The notes below the pieces were generated by a model. The model was not told the origin of the DNA. It worked only from the letters and a program-made list of their open reading frames with translations, and ran no database searches. From NCBI RefSeq assembly GCF_900114455.1, contig NZ_FOTC01000008.1, positions 62,001-126,000 of the forward strand: 64,000 nucleotides of DNA. Direction: 5' to 3'. Made by a program: the position numbers and the translations under genes. This stretch comes from Halogranum rubrum. GTDB taxonomy: Archaea; Halobacteriota; Halobacteria; Halobacteriales; Haloferacaceae. Positions 25,078 through 34,284 of this stretch are shown piece after piece (within the stretch, counting starts at the first letter, position 1; each line of letters opens with the position of its first letter).

Positions 25078-25400
25078 AGTTCGCCCCATAGATGGCCCGA
25101 GTCTCCTAGCCGTTCGACGAGCGTGAGCGGGTGACTGCCGTCTAACTCGCCAACCGACCGACTCGAAGCCGCTATCCACTCGCAAGCCGGTTCTTCGCAT
25201 ATATATACTTTTTGTTACCGTGGCTCACGTTGTCACGTATCACGACCCTGTATGGTACGACTCTATACATCGATGTCGCTTTGTGTCCGTCGACTGGCCA
25301 GACCACCGTCTTCGCTCGGAAGACAGTCGTGTCGAACGTGCTCTCGCAAGGAGAGGTCTCAGCAACAGCTTTCCTCTCGTGTGCGAAACTGCCACTTGCT
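25078..25400. promoter_or_regulatory. Divergent promoter region
   Basis: Separates the minus-strand PGF-CTERM gene from the plus-strand membrane protein gene. A long AT stretch at 25198-25214 reads on the minus strand as AAAAAGTATATATATG, a strong BRE/TATA element for the surface-protein gene. For the plus strand a weaker TATA-like CTCTATACATC lies near 25261-25271, implying a leader of about 110 bases. No gene is supported inside. Confidence 0.55.
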
Positions 25401-25868
25401 ATGTCGTCAGCCACTGAGACTGCGGCAGAGGTGAATGTCACGGGCAGCGAGTGGCAAGCAGGTGTCCTCGGTGGCCTGTTCGGCGGCGCACTGATGGGTG
25501 TCTTGCTCTCGGTGTCGATGACGCCGGTCATCCAGAACGCGATTCCCGCGTTGTGGGGACTCTCCGGCGGCGTCGCTGGGTGGACCGTCCACATGGCTAC
25601 CGCGGCGATTCTCGGCGTCGTCTTCGCCGCACTCTCCAAGGAGCTCCCGCAGTACTCGTCGTCGGTCGGCCAGAGTACCGCCTTGGGTGCGATTTACGGC
25701 GTCGTGCTCTGGGTCGTCCTCGCGGCGCTCGTCATGCCGGTGTGGCTCTCGGCGGTCGGGTTCGCCGGTGCGCCGTCGCTTCCGAACTTCGACCCGACGA
25801 GCCTCGTCGCGCACCTCGTGTACGGTGTCGCACTCGGTGCGACGTACCCACTCGTCCTCCGCCGTTGA
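25401..25868 (+). CDS. Four-helix membrane protein of unknown function
   Basis: A 155-residue protein. The start at 25401 (MSSATETAAE) is the last Met before the hydrophobic part; the open frame further upstream has no protein-like composition. Four membrane helices with small-residue packing (GVLGGLFGGALMGVLL, GLSGGVAGW, GAIYGVVLW, YGVALGATYPLVLRR) and a conserved HMA in the second. Similar proteins are widespread in haloarchaea and are sometimes labelled histidine kinase without any kinase motif; none is present here. It stands alone. Confidence 0.75.
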   Translation: MSSATETAAEVNVTGSEWQAGVLGGLFGGALMGVLLSVSMTPVIQNAIPALWGLSGGVAGWTVHMATAAILGVVFAALSKELPQYSSSVGQSTALGAIYGVVLWVVLAALVMPVWLSAVGFAGAPSLPNFDPTSLVAHLVYGVALGATYPLVLRR

Positions 25869-26158
25869 GGGGTCGTGGTCACGACCATCCAACCACTCAC
25901 TGGGCTTCGATACCGTCCGACGCAACGGGACATTACCGCCTCGTCCAAACAGCCCGTTCGGTGGCACATTCGCGACACTGAGACTGTTTCTGGGGCGATT
26001 CGACGGAAACGATGCTCAACTATTTACCCTCGGTGAGTTATCTGTAAAGACATGCTCAGGTGTCCCGCATCGAGCACGATTGCCTGACATTCACTATCCC
26101 CGAAACGCACTCGCGCTCGCCGGTTAGACAACTGAGCGACCATCCAGAGGAATACACG

Positions 26159-27364
26159 ATGTCAATCTCACAGGAGGGGCAGCGAGTGTCGAGCGAAGCG
26201 GGAGAAACGGTTCACCCGTCGACACCTGTCACGCCCACCCCGTTACAACAGCCACAGGTATCGACCGACCCGGCGCTCTCCGACCCCGTCGTCACACTCG
26301 TGATGCCGACGATGAACGAAGCCGACGGTATCGCCGACTGTATCGCCAGTGCGACGACGGCGTTCGAGGCACTCGGCGTCCCCGGCGAGATTCTCGTCAG
26401 CGACAGTTCGACCGACGCGACACCGGACATCGCTCGCGCGCTCGGCGCACGAGTCGTCACGCCGGACCGTCGCGGCTACGGCTACGCCTACCGGTACGCG
26501 TTCAGGCACGCACGCGGCGAGTACGTCGTCATCGGCGACGCCGACACCACCTACGACTTCACGGAGATTCCGCGGCTGCTCACTGCGCTCCAGCGCGAAG
26601 ACGCCGATATGGTGCTCGGCAGTCGATTCGACGGCGAGATTCTCCCCGGAGCGATGCCGCCGCTCCACCAGTACCTCGGTAACCCGGGGCTGACCGCCGT
26701 CTTGAACCTTCTCTATCGGAGCGACGTCTCGGACGCGCACAGCGGCTTCCGCATCCTGCGGCGTGATGCACTCGAGCAACTGGACCTCCGCTCGGAGGGG
26801 ATGGAGTTCGCCTCGGAGATGATCATGGAGGCGACGGCCAAGGGACTGCACATCGTCGAGGTGCCCATCACCTACCACGTCCGGCGGGGAGAGGCGACAC
26901 TCGCCAGTTTCCCCGACGGGTGGCGACACGTCCGGTTCATGTTGGTCAACGCGCCGGGCGCGCTCTTCTCGACACCGGGGACGGTCTCTGCGGCGCTCGG
27001 TATCGCCGTCGTCGCACTCGGCCTGACGGGCGTGACGCCGTCGCTCGCGACGGTGCTCCTCGGGTCGTTTCTCCTCCTCGGCGGCGTCCACCTCGTCGGC
27101 ATGGCGTTCGTCGTCCGTGCGACGGGGCGGCCGATTCGCGCTCCGAACGGCCCGGTGATGCATTGGCTCGGCCGACTGTTCACCGTCGAGCGTGGCCTCG
27201 TCGTCGGGGCGACGCTCGCCGCCGTCGGCGTGGTTCCGACACTCGGGCTTCTCTCCGCGCCGGCGACGCTGTCCGCCGCGGGACTCGTCGGCCTGACACT
27301 GCTCGCACTCGGCGGGTACGTCGCCTCGGTCTCACTGTTCGTCGCCGCCCTCGAACGACGCTGA
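26159..27364 (+). CDS. Family 2 glycosyltransferase with membrane C terminus (dolichyl-phosphate hexosyltransferase-like)
   Basis: A 401-residue protein. The GT2 catalytic domain runs from about residue 40 to 270: VTLVMPTMNEADGI for nucleotide-sugar binding, DSSTDAT, the DAD metal-binding triad in IGDADTTYDF, and the SGFRILRR segment typical of dolichyl-phosphate-glucose/mannose synthases. Four hydrophobic helices form the C-terminal 120 residues. The start at 26159 (MSISQEG) was chosen over upstream alternatives on composition. A TATA-like CTATTTACC lies near 26029-26038. It likely transfers a sugar from a nucleotide donor to dolichyl phosphate on the cytoplasmic face, supplying the glycan cluster that follows. 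Confidence 0.88.
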   Translation: MSISQEGQRVSSEAGETVHPSTPVTPTPLQQPQVSTDPALSDPVVTLVMPTMNEADGIADCIASATTAFEALGVPGEILVSDSSTDATPDIARALGARVVTPDRRGYGYAYRYAFRHARGEYVVIGDADTTYDFTEIPRLLTALQREDADMVLGSRFDGEILPGAMPPLHQYLGNPGLTAVLNLLYRSDVSDAHSGFRILRRDALEQLDLRSEGMEFASEMIMEATAKGLHIVEVPITYHVRRGEATLASFPDGWRHVRFMLVNAPGALFSTPGTVSAALGIAVVALGLTGVTPSLATVLLGSFLLLGGVHLVGMAFVVRATGRPIRAPNGPVMHWLGRLFTVERGLVVGATLAAVGVVPTLGLLSAPATLSAAGLVGLTLLALGGYVASVSLFVAALERR

Positions 27365-27378
27365 GAAGGGAAAGAACG

Positions 27379-28530
27379 CTACGCTACTCTTCTTGCGGTC
27401 GGTGCACCGTGTTCGCCGGCTATCGCTCGCTCGTAACTCTCGACGGTCTGTTCGGCGACGACGTCCCAGTCGTAGGCCGCCGCTGCCGTCACGCAGTCTC
27501 GACTCCCGAGGTCACGTGCCGCGTCGAGTGCCGTCGCGAACGCCGCCGGAGTGACTGAACTCACCACGCCGGTCACCCCGTCGTCGACGAGGTCGGCGGC
27601 GGCGTTCATCGGCGCGCGAACCGTCACGACGGGCGTCCCGCACGCCTGCGCTTCGAGCGCGGTGATGCCGAACCCCTCGCGCCGAGAGGGGAGCGCGAAG
27701 ACGTCCGCCGCCTTCATCAGCGCGTACACGTCCGTCGAGTCGGGGAGAAACCCGCTCATCTCGACCTGTTCGCGCAGGCCGAGCGTCGCCACCAACCGCC
27801 GTATTCGCTCCTCTTCCGGCCCCTCTCCGACGATGCGACACCGCACGTCGGGGCGCTCTGCCGCGAGGCGGGCGACCGCTCGAACGAGCAACGAGACGTT
27901 CTTCTCGGGGATGAGTCGTCCCACGTAGAGCACGTCGACGTGGTCACGTGCGGGAGCGACCGCCCGAATCGCGTCGAGGTCGATGCCGTTCGGTATCAGT
28001 TCTACCGGGTCGCCGGTGAGCGCACTCGTGCGACGCTGCGTGAGCGGTGAGACGGCGACGTGGCTGTCGGCGAGTCTGCCGACGCTCCACTCGGCGGCCT
28101 TTCCGGCGACACCGGCCGGACCGAGATACTCGTCCCAGTAGTCGCCCCACACCTCGTGCCACGTGACGACGAGTGGTGTCTCGTGTCGGCGTGCGGCGAG
28201 CGCGCAGGGGAAGATTGGCAGGTACGGAAACTCCTGGAAGTCGATGACGTCGAAGCGCTCGGCGGCCAGTGGTCTCGTCAGGTGGCGGGTGAACGAGAGT
28301 GCCTGACGAATCGACCGCCGTCCGTCGACGTAGAGCGGCGTCGGCGGCGCGACGCCGTGGAGGGTGACACCGTCGTGTTCGACGACGGGCGGGCCGTCCC
28401 AGGCGTGTGCGCCGAACCAGTGAACTTCGTGGCCGTCGTCACCGAGTCGTCGCCCGAGTTCGGCGACGCGTCGTTGTATACCGCCCGGTACCCACGGATA
28501 GACTGCGTCGTAGACGTACGCGATTCGCAT
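27379..28530 (-). CDS. Family 4 glycosyltransferase
   Basis: A 383-residue GT-B enzyme of the GT4 family. The N-terminal Rossmann domain carries the acceptor-side signature (YDAVYPWVPGGIQRRV). The C-terminal domain has YVGRLIPEKNVSLLVRAV and the family's EX7E motif in SRREGFGITALEAQACGTPVV, which binds the nucleotide sugar and retains anomeric configuration. It converges with the GT2 gene (14-base gap) and diverges from the pyruvyl transferase gene. Expected to be cytoplasmic and to add a hexose to a lipid-linked glycan or polysaccharide; the exact sugar cannot be told. Confidence 0.9.
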   Translation of the reverse strand: MRIAYVYDAVYPWVPGGIQRRVAELGRRLGDDGHEVHWFGAHAWDGPPVVEHDGVTLHGVAPPTPLYVDGRRSIRQALSFTRHLTRPLAAERFDVIDFQEFPYLPIFPCALAARRHETPLVVTWHEVWGDYWDEYLGPAGVAGKAAEWSVGRLADSHVAVSPLTQRRTSALTGDPVELIPNGIDLDAIRAVAPARDHVDVLYVGRLIPEKNVSLLVRAVARLAAERPDVRCRIVGEGPEEERIRRLVATLGLREQVEMSGFLPDSTDVYALMKAADVFALPSRREGFGITALEAQACGTPVVTVRAPMNAAADLVDDGVTGVVSSVTPAAFATALDAARDLGSRDCVTAAAAYDWDVVAEQTVESYERAIAGEHGAPTARRVA

Positions 28531-28617
28531 AGGTCCCTTCCTACGTCGGCAAACCGCATAACTCGTCTCTCTCCCACAAGCTTATACAGGTTTCCGACGT
28601 TGTATCAACGACGTTCG
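28531..28617. promoter_or_regulatory. Compact divergent promoter, GT4 and pyruvyl transferase genes
   Basis: The plus-strand TATA-like GCTTATACAG (about 28579-28588) is 30-39 bases before the ATG at 28618. On the minus strand AGTTATGCGG (about 28544-28553) is about 20 bases before the ATG at 28530. The spacing implies leaderless or nearly leaderless mRNAs in both directions. Confidence 0.5.
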
Positions 28618-29781
28618 ATGTCAGACACTCATCTCCGAGCCACGGCGTCAGTGACGACCCGTTCGGCTCCTTCCGACGCCGGGCTACCGTTCCCGTCCGT
28701 CGCCGGACACGTTCTCCTGATTGGCGGCTACGGTGCCGGAAACCTCGGCGACGAGGCGATTCTCTGCGGCTTGCTGTCGGCGGTGCCGCCGACGGTTTCG
28801 ACGCTCACCGTCGTCTCACACGACCCCGCGGCGACCGTCCGTGACCACACGCCCGACACACCGGACGGCGTCGTCCTCCGCGCGATTTCGCCGACGCCGA
28901 GCGCACTCCTCACCCACCTTCGTACCGTCGACGCCGTCGTCGTCGGCGGCGGCGGCATCTTCTCACGCTACATGGGACCGTACGCGGCGAAACTCCCGCT
29001 GTTCGCGCTCCTCGTCTCGGCGCTCGGGATACCCCTCCACTGGACCGCCATCGGTGTCTACGACTCCACGCCGAGACGCGTCGTTCCGCTCCTTCGTCTT
29101 GCACTCGCTCGTTCGGACTCTCTCACCGTCCGCGACGCGGCCAGTCTCGACACGCTGACCCGGTGGGGCGTCTCGAACGCCAGACTCGTCGACGACCCGG
29201 CGACGTGGCTGTCGGCCTCGCCCACTCACGGCCGGACCGTTCTGGCCGCCGCCGGTGTCGACCCCACGCGTCCCGTCCTCGCTATCGCGGCGAGACGTGT
29301 CGTCGACTCGGCGGCGAACGACCGCCTCTTCGACGCCTACCGGTCGGTTGCGATGGCGTACCGAGCGCGCGGTTGGCAACTCGTCTACCTGCCGTTCTGT
29401 CGCCATCCCACGGAGACGGTCGAACAGGACCAGCGGGTCTGCGTCGCACTCGCCGCGCGGTGCGGCGGCACGGTGTTGACGCCGTCGACGGCCCCCGACC
29501 TCCTCGATACGGTCGCCGCCTGTGACGCACTCGTGGCGACGCGACTCCACGCGATGCTGTTCGCCCACGTCGCCGAGACGCCGTTCGTCGCCGTCGCCTA
29601 CGCCACGAAAGTCCAGTCCCTCCTCGACGAACTCGGTCACGCCGACTCCGGTGTCTCGCTGACCGACGTCGACGGCGAGACGCTCCTCGCGGGACTCGAC
29701 CGAGCGACTGCGAGTACGACTGCTGGTGATGGACGCGGGCACGACGAGTACGACAGAGACGAGGAGGTCGACGCGCCGTGA
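28618..29781 (+). CDS. Polysaccharide pyruvyl transferase family protein
   Basis: A 387-residue protein of the CsaB/WcaK family. The N-terminal glycine-rich motif GGYGAGNLGDEAIL, the following VVVGGGGIF, and the C-terminal ATRLHAMLFAH are all family signatures. These enzymes transfer pyruvate from phosphoenolpyruvate to sugars as a ketal, adding negative charge to surface glycans. The start at 28618 fits the promoter spacing. The last 25 residues are charged low complexity. Its GTGA stop overlaps the flippase-like gene, so the next three genes form one operon. Confidence 0.88.
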   Translation: MSDTHLRATASVTTRSAPSDAGLPFPSVAGHVLLIGGYGAGNLGDEAILCGLLSAVPPTVSTLTVVSHDPAATVRDHTPDTPDGVVLRAISPTPSALLTHLRTVDAVVVGGGGIFSRYMGPYAAKLPLFALLVSALGIPLHWTAIGVYDSTPRRVVPLLRLALARSDSLTVRDAASLDTLTRWGVSNARLVDDPATWLSASPTHGRTVLAAAGVDPTRPVLAIAARRVVDSAANDRLFDAYRSVAMAYRARGWQLVYLPFCRHPTETVEQDQRVCVALAARCGGTVLTPSTAPDLLDTVAACDALVATRLHAMLFAHVAETPFVAVAYATKVQSLLDELGHADSGVSLTDVDGETLLAGLDRATASTTAGDGRGHDEYDRDEEVDAP

Positions 29782-30710
29782 GTCGTCGCCGCCTCACGCT
29801 CGTCGCGCGCGTCGTCGTCACCGTCACGCTCCTCGCCGTCGTCGCACGTTCGCTCGACGGCGCGGCCGTATTCGGGACCGTCCGCCGGTTCGCACCCGAG
29901 TGGGTCCTCGTCGCACTCGCGCTCCAGTTCGCCGGTGTCGTCGCCAGCACGCTCGCGTGGCAGTCGTTGCTCGCGCCGGTCGAGGACCGCCGCAGAGACT
30001 TCGGTACGCTCTTTCGGCTCTACCTCGTCAGTCGGTTCTTCACGCTCGTCGGCCCCGGAACCGTCGTCGGCGACGCGACGCGAGTGTATCAGACCCGCCG
30101 CGACGCGGCGACCCACCGCGGCGCACTGGCGACGCCGACGGCGGCCGTCGTCGCGGAGAAGGCGCTCTACGCGGGGGCGCTCGTCGCCGTCGCGGCCGTC
30201 GCCAGTCGGTTCGTCACGCTCCCCGCATCCGCACTCGACGGTCTCCGCCTCGTCGGGGTCGCCCTCGTCGTCGGTGCAGTCGGCGTCGTCGTCGGTGCCG
30301 TCGCCGTCGACCGCATCCCGTCTTCGGGGCTCGTCGACGCGGTCCGCGGCGTCGTCGACGGCTACGCCGACCGCCCGGCCGCACTGTTCCTCGCCGGGGT
30401 GGCGAGTCTCGCTACCGTCGCCGCGACGGTGCTCTCGACGTGGGCGCTCGTGACCGCACTCGGTCTCTCGGTTCCGCACGTCTACCTCTGGGCGACGGTG
30501 CCGCTCGTCGCCGTCCTCGTCGCGCTGCCCATCTCGGTACAGGGACTCGGCGTCCGCGAGGGTGCCTACGTCTTCCTGCTCGGCTACGTCGGCGTCGCAC
30601 CCGAGGCAGCGCTGGCCATCAGCGTGACGAACTTCGGTCTCTCACTCGTCGTCGCCGCCGTGGGCGCGACGTGTTACCTGGCCGGTCGACGGGAGGCGAC
30701 GCCGGCATGA
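29778..30710 (+). CDS. Lysylphosphatidylglycerol synthase/UPF0104-type membrane protein (flippase-like)
   Basis: A 310-residue polytopic protein with about eight helices. It has the family's recognisable pieces: YLVSRFFTLVGPGTVVGDATRVY, EKALYAG, and PISVQGLGVREGAYVFLLGYVGV near the C terminus. Archaeal members, such as the AglD-neighbouring ones, are proposed to help move lipid-linked sugars across the membrane. It starts at a GTG overlapping the upstream stop and ends in an ATGA overlap with the next gene. In this setting transfer of a pyruvylated, lipid-linked glycan across the membrane is a reasonable inference. Confidence 0.88.
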   Translation: MSRRRLTLVARVVVTVTLLAVVARSLDGAAVFGTVRRFAPEWVLVALALQFAGVVASTLAWQSLLAPVEDRRRDFGTLFRLYLVSRFFTLVGPGTVVGDATRVYQTRRDAATHRGALATPTAAVVAEKALYAGALVAVAAVASRFVTLPASALDGLRLVGVALVVGAVGVVVGAVAVDRIPSSGLVDAVRGVVDGYADRPAALFLAGVASLATVAATVLSTWALVTALGLSVPHVYLWATVPLVAVLVALPISVQGLGVREGAYVFLLGYVGVAPEAALAISVTNFGLSLVVAAVGATCYLAGRREATPA

Positions 30711-32575
30711 GCGGGTCGCTGTCCTCGCTGTTCTCGACACGGCTGTTCACCCGCCTGTTCGGTCGCACCGCGACGGTCGGCGACTACCGAACGGTCCTCG
30801 TCCTCTCGCTCGTCACGCTGCTCAACTGCTGGATCGTCGGGAGTCGTCTCCTCGCGTCGACGTTCCCGCCGAACGACTCGAAACACTGGCTGCTCCGAGC
30901 GCGGTACTACGCGGGGCTGCCGATGCCGACGTCGGAACTCCCGGGGCAGTTCGCGACCCACCCGTTCTCGATTCTCCTGCTGGCGGTCGTCCTCGTGGTC
31001 GTCGGCGTACCCATCATCGCGGCCAAACTGTGGACGCTCGGGGCGTATCTCGGGGCGACGGCGGCCGTCTACGTCACCGCCCGGGAGCTGTTCTCTCGAC
31101 GTGTCGCACTCGTCGCGTACGTCGCCGTGAGCTGCGGTCAGTACCTCTACTTCGACCTCCTCTCGTGGGGCGGTATTCCGAATCTCATCGCCGTCGGCTT
31201 GCTCACGCTCGCCGTCGGCGCACTCGCTCGGGCACGTCGAACCGAGACGCTCCGAGACCGGGTACTGCTCGGCGTCGTCGTCGGGTTCGGCCTGTTCGCC
31301 CACCCGCCGAGTTCGCCGGTTCTCGTCGCAGGACTGGGCTGTGCCGGCGTGGGTCTCGCGCTCGCGACGCGCGACCACGGCGTCCTCACGCGGACGCTCG
31401 TCGACGTCGCGCTCCCCGTGACGGTGTTTCTGGTCTACGTCGCGAGCCTCTGGCAGATATTCGTCACGTACACCGACAGTACGGGTGGCCACTCCATCGT
31501 CGTCATCTGGCGGATGCTCCTCCGAAATCCACCGATGTTTCTCGCGTTCGCTATCGCACTCGCCGGTCTCCCGATTCTCTTCCTCCGGCCAGTGACCGAC
31601 GACGGCGCGCCCGACGACACGACTGCGACGGAGGGACCCGGGTCCGCCGCCGTCGGCGGACTCACACTCGGGTGGCTCGTCGGCCCTGTCGTGCTCGCGG
31701 GAGTCGTCACGCTTCTCCCGTCGGTGCAGACGGAACTGGCGAGAGTGACGTACTACCTCGCCGCGCCGATGTGCGTCCTCGTCGCCGTCTACGTCGACAC
31801 ACTCGCCCAGGCGTTCACCGAGCGAACGGCCGATACGGATTGGGAACTTCGACTCCCCGGGGTGTCGTCGAGCGGAGTGGCCGTCGCTGTCGTCGTGTTT
31901 CTCCTCATCACGCCGGCGTTCTTCGTCTCCGTGACCTTCTACGACAACGCTCTCTCCTACTACGCTGTCGACAACCAGGAGTCGGTCCTCGCCGTCGTGC
32001 AGTGGATCGACGGGCAACAACCGTTCGAGGGGCGGGTCGCCGGGTCGTTCGGTATCGTCCCGTGGGTGAAGGCGCTGACTGGACAAGACGGGTTGACACC
32101 GACGCCAGCGTCGGGGTCGTACCGTCCGGACGAGGCGGCCGAACGCGAGGCGTTTCTGACCCTCGAACGCGTGCGGACGGAGGGTGACACACCGGAGAAC
32201 CTCGCGGCCGCAAGCGCCGTCATCGAGGAGTACGACGTCCACTATCTCATCGCGCCGAACAACTGGCGAGCCAGTCGGTACGGAACACTCGGTGCCCGTG
32301 TCTACGAGACGGACGCGCTGGTAATCGTCGACTTCACCGCACCGCCAGAACGATCACAGCCACTGGCCGCCGAGTCGGACGCGAACGCTCACAACGACGG
32401 CGTGGTTTCACTCGCCGACGCACAGACGAGTGACTTCGGCGTGGGCGGGGAGACGGCCTCCGACTTCGACTGGGAAGAGCTTCGTGCAACTGTCCAGCCG
32501 CAGAGAGTGACTGGTGAGGATGAAGACGAGAACGAGAGCGAGCGGAGCCTTCCGGTCGTCCGTCACGCTCGATAA
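30707..32575 (+). CDS. Polytopic GT-C-like membrane protein
   Basis: A 622-residue protein, about 10-12 predicted helices in residues 25-420, then a soluble extracytoplasmic domain of about 200 residues. The first loop holds NDSKHW, a place where GT-C enzymes keep acidic catalytic residues, and the helices have the ArnT/PMT-like pattern (SWGGIPNLIAVGLLTLAVG). The C-terminal part contains the phrase VIEEYDVHYLIAP, as in many membrane glycosyltransferases of this layout. The ATG at 30707 overlaps the previous stop (ATGA). It probably uses a lipid-linked sugar outside the cell, completing the cluster. No sequence gives the acceptor. Ends in an acidic tail. Confidence 0.8.
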   Translation: MSGSLSSLFSTRLFTRLFGRTATVGDYRTVLVLSLVTLLNCWIVGSRLLASTFPPNDSKHWLLRARYYAGLPMPTSELPGQFATHPFSILLLAVVLVVVGVPIIAAKLWTLGAYLGATAAVYVTARELFSRRVALVAYVAVSCGQYLYFDLLSWGGIPNLIAVGLLTLAVGALARARRTETLRDRVLLGVVVGFGLFAHPPSSPVLVAGLGCAGVGLALATRDHGVLTRTLVDVALPVTVFLVYVASLWQIFVTYTDSTGGHSIVVIWRMLLRNPPMFLAFAIALAGLPILFLRPVTDDGAPDDTTATEGPGSAAVGGLTLGWLVGPVVLAGVVTLLPSVQTELARVTYYLAAPMCVLVAVYVDTLAQAFTERTADTDWELRLPGVSSSGVAVAVVVFLLITPAFFVSVTFYDNALSYYAVDNQESVLAVVQWIDGQQPFEGRVAGSFGIVPWVKALTGQDGLTPTPASGSYRPDEAAEREAFLTLERVRTEGDTPENLAAASAVIEEYDVHYLIAPNNWRASRYGTLGARVYETDALVIVDFTAPPERSQPLAAESDANAHNDGVVSLADAQTSDFGVGGETASDFDWEELRATVQPQRVTGEDEDENESERSLPVVRHAR

Positions 32576-32694
32576 CGGATTCCACTCGAACGCTGTCGCG
32601 CTCGTGGGTGCCGTTCGGTTGTCGGAGGAAAGAGTCTGATACAATCGTCCATTACTCCAGGAACAGACTCGAAATCAACCGTTGTGAATCTGTG

Positions 32695-33690
32695 TCATTC
32701 CATTACAAACGTATGTCTGTAATGGTAACTCGGTACAGTCGAGAGACTGGCAGTGAAGACAGACTCGTTGTCGGAACTGAATTCGGACGAGCGGAGACCG
32801 TAGTGAAACTCCTTGAAGATTCGAGCGGTCGGTCGGTCGATGTAGGCGACGATGGTGCCGTCGGTGTACTCGAACTCGACGTACAGCAAGTCAGCGTCGA
32901 TGCGTCGAATCGTGTAGCCCGTTCGATTCTCCCACTCGGTGGGATACGTCGTAGCGATGAGGTCCGTCACCCCTTCGATGGTCGCCGGTTCGTCGGCGGT
33001 CGCGTCGAGATAGCCTGCGTCGTACCGCTCGACGATGGTGTCGGTGCCAGCGCGGGTCTCGAGAGTGAGGCTCTGTGCCGACGCCTCCACCGAGACGACG
33101 CTCTCGTTGGCGGCACCGACGGCCACATCGGCGACCTGCGCTCGCACCGGTCCTTGGAGCGTCATCAGGTCTGCACGGAGTTTCCACGTATCGACGCCGG
33201 TCGCCGAGAGGTCGTCGAGACGGGTGACGGCGGCGGTGTGGCGATGTTCGAGTTGTTGTGCGGAGGCGTCGATACGCGCGAGTTCGTAGAGTAACTCTTC
33301 TGTCGTCACGTTGTGGAGAGCGTGTCGTTCGAGAACCTCCGCCTCTCGCGTGGTAAGCTGATTCGTCTCTTTACGAATCGTCCGAAGCTCGTCCGTCAGT
33401 ACGGTGGTCTGGTTCGTCGAGGTGCCGGAGGCGAGTTGCTCTCTCTGTGCGAGTGTCGCGAGTCGGTCGTCGAGTGCGTCGTTCCGGAGCGTCAACCCGA
33501 CGGCGGCGTTCGTTTCGACGGTGAGTGTCTGCGACCGCGTCCCGTTCAGCGTGCGCAACGGCTCAGCCGCAGTCTCGTGATTGTCGACAGGTGAGAGCGC
33601 GACACCGGTACCTGCGAATCCGCTCAAGAGGAGCATCGAGACGGCGACGACGGCAGCCAACTGCGGTCGCTTCGTACGCTCTGCGTTCAT
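32695..33690 (-). CDS. Secreted protein of unknown function
   Basis: A 331-residue protein with a clear signal peptide (residues about 10-32, cleavage near GVALS). The mature part starts with a predicted helical region rich in Glu, Leu and Thr (about 60-160: QREQL, ELRTIRKETNQLTTREAEVLERHAL), followed by a beta region with an aromatic-rich end (YDAGYLDATADEP, YPTEWENRTGYTI). Similar signal-peptide-plus-helical proteins occur singly in haloarchaea. It is convergent with the glycan cluster and has no operon partner. I do not recognise a named family. Confidence 0.7.
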   Translation of the reverse strand: MNAERTKRPQLAAVVAVSMLLLSGFAGTGVALSPVDNHETAAEPLRTLNGTRSQTLTVETNAAVGLTLRNDALDDRLATLAQREQLASGTSTNQTTVLTDELRTIRKETNQLTTREAEVLERHALHNVTTEELLYELARIDASAQQLEHRHTAAVTRLDDLSATGVDTWKLRADLMTLQGPVRAQVADVAVGAANESVVSVEASAQSLTLETRAGTDTIVERYDAGYLDATADEPATIEGVTDLIATTYPTEWENRTGYTIRRIDADLLYVEFEYTDGTIVAYIDRPTARIFKEFHYGLRSSEFSSDNESVFTASLSTVPSYHYRHTFVME

Positions 33691-33891
33691 GGGGATGTGA
33701 TGTGTCTACGCGGGCGACGAGCGTTCGTGCGCACTCGAAGGATCGACTGACATGAGCGGGAACTCGTCGCCGGTATCAATCCGAAGAGACGCGCGCAGCG
33801 GGAATAAAGCTATGTTGACGTGGTGGCGTCCAACGGCACTGCTGACTCGATAGTGGCTGCTCTCGGCCTCCTCGTCTCGTCGCATCGTCGG

Positions 33892-34089
33892 CTACTCGCT
33901 GTGGTCGGCCGTCGGATACGAGACGAGGACGAGGTGAAGTTCCTCTCTTTCGTGTGTTCGGACGACGTAAGCTTCCGGTGACCGGATGAGAAGCTGTAGC
34001 GTTCCACGTTCGAGTTCGAGTTGGAGGTTCCGTTCGGACCAATCGCGACCGTCCGGGGCGACCCACCGGCCGCGGTTCTCTGTGTTCAT
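33892..34089 (-). CDS. Small conserved-looking protein (65 residues)
   Basis: A 65-residue acidic protein with the phrase RGRWVAPDGRDW and a beta-strand-like core (NLQLELERGTLQLLI, LHLVLVSY). An upstream ATG at 34131 is in frame, but it lies inside the promoter TATA element (AGAAAGTATA, 34131-34140, minus strand); with transcription starting about 26 bases on, only the ATG at 34089 (MNTENRG) can be used. No domain is recognised. The gene is divergent from the helix-turn-helix gene at 34285. Confidence 0.6.
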   Translation of the reverse strand: MNTENRGRWVAPDGRDWSERNLQLELERGTLQLLIRSPEAYVVRTHEREELHLVLVSYPTADHSE

Positions 34090-34130
34090 CTCTTCGTCTC
34101 CACTGTCCAGAGGTAGTCCCGGGAGCGACA

Positions 34131-34140
34131 TATACTTTCT
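34131..34140 (-). promoter_or_regulatory. TATA promoter of the 65-residue protein gene
   Basis: AGAAAGTATA on the minus strand, the same core as the duplicated S-layer promoters. Its position rules out the upstream in-frame ATG and predicts a leader of about 20 bases. Confidence 0.6.
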
Positions 34141-34284
34141 ATCGGCGTCTGCCGGCGACGTGGGCTAACTCACCGAACTCACTCCCTCTAATCTGCTATT
34201 AGTCTCCGCCAACGATTTATTCCTTGGGAGTGTATACCCCGGTAGAGGAATCGTCAACTCCACGACGATTGAGAGAACCTGCGT

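Noticed and set aside
33776-34066. A 96-codon minus-strand frame overlapping the 65-residue gene
   Set aside because: Arg/Pro/Thr-rich composition of a shadow; the other frame has a better protein composition and promoter.
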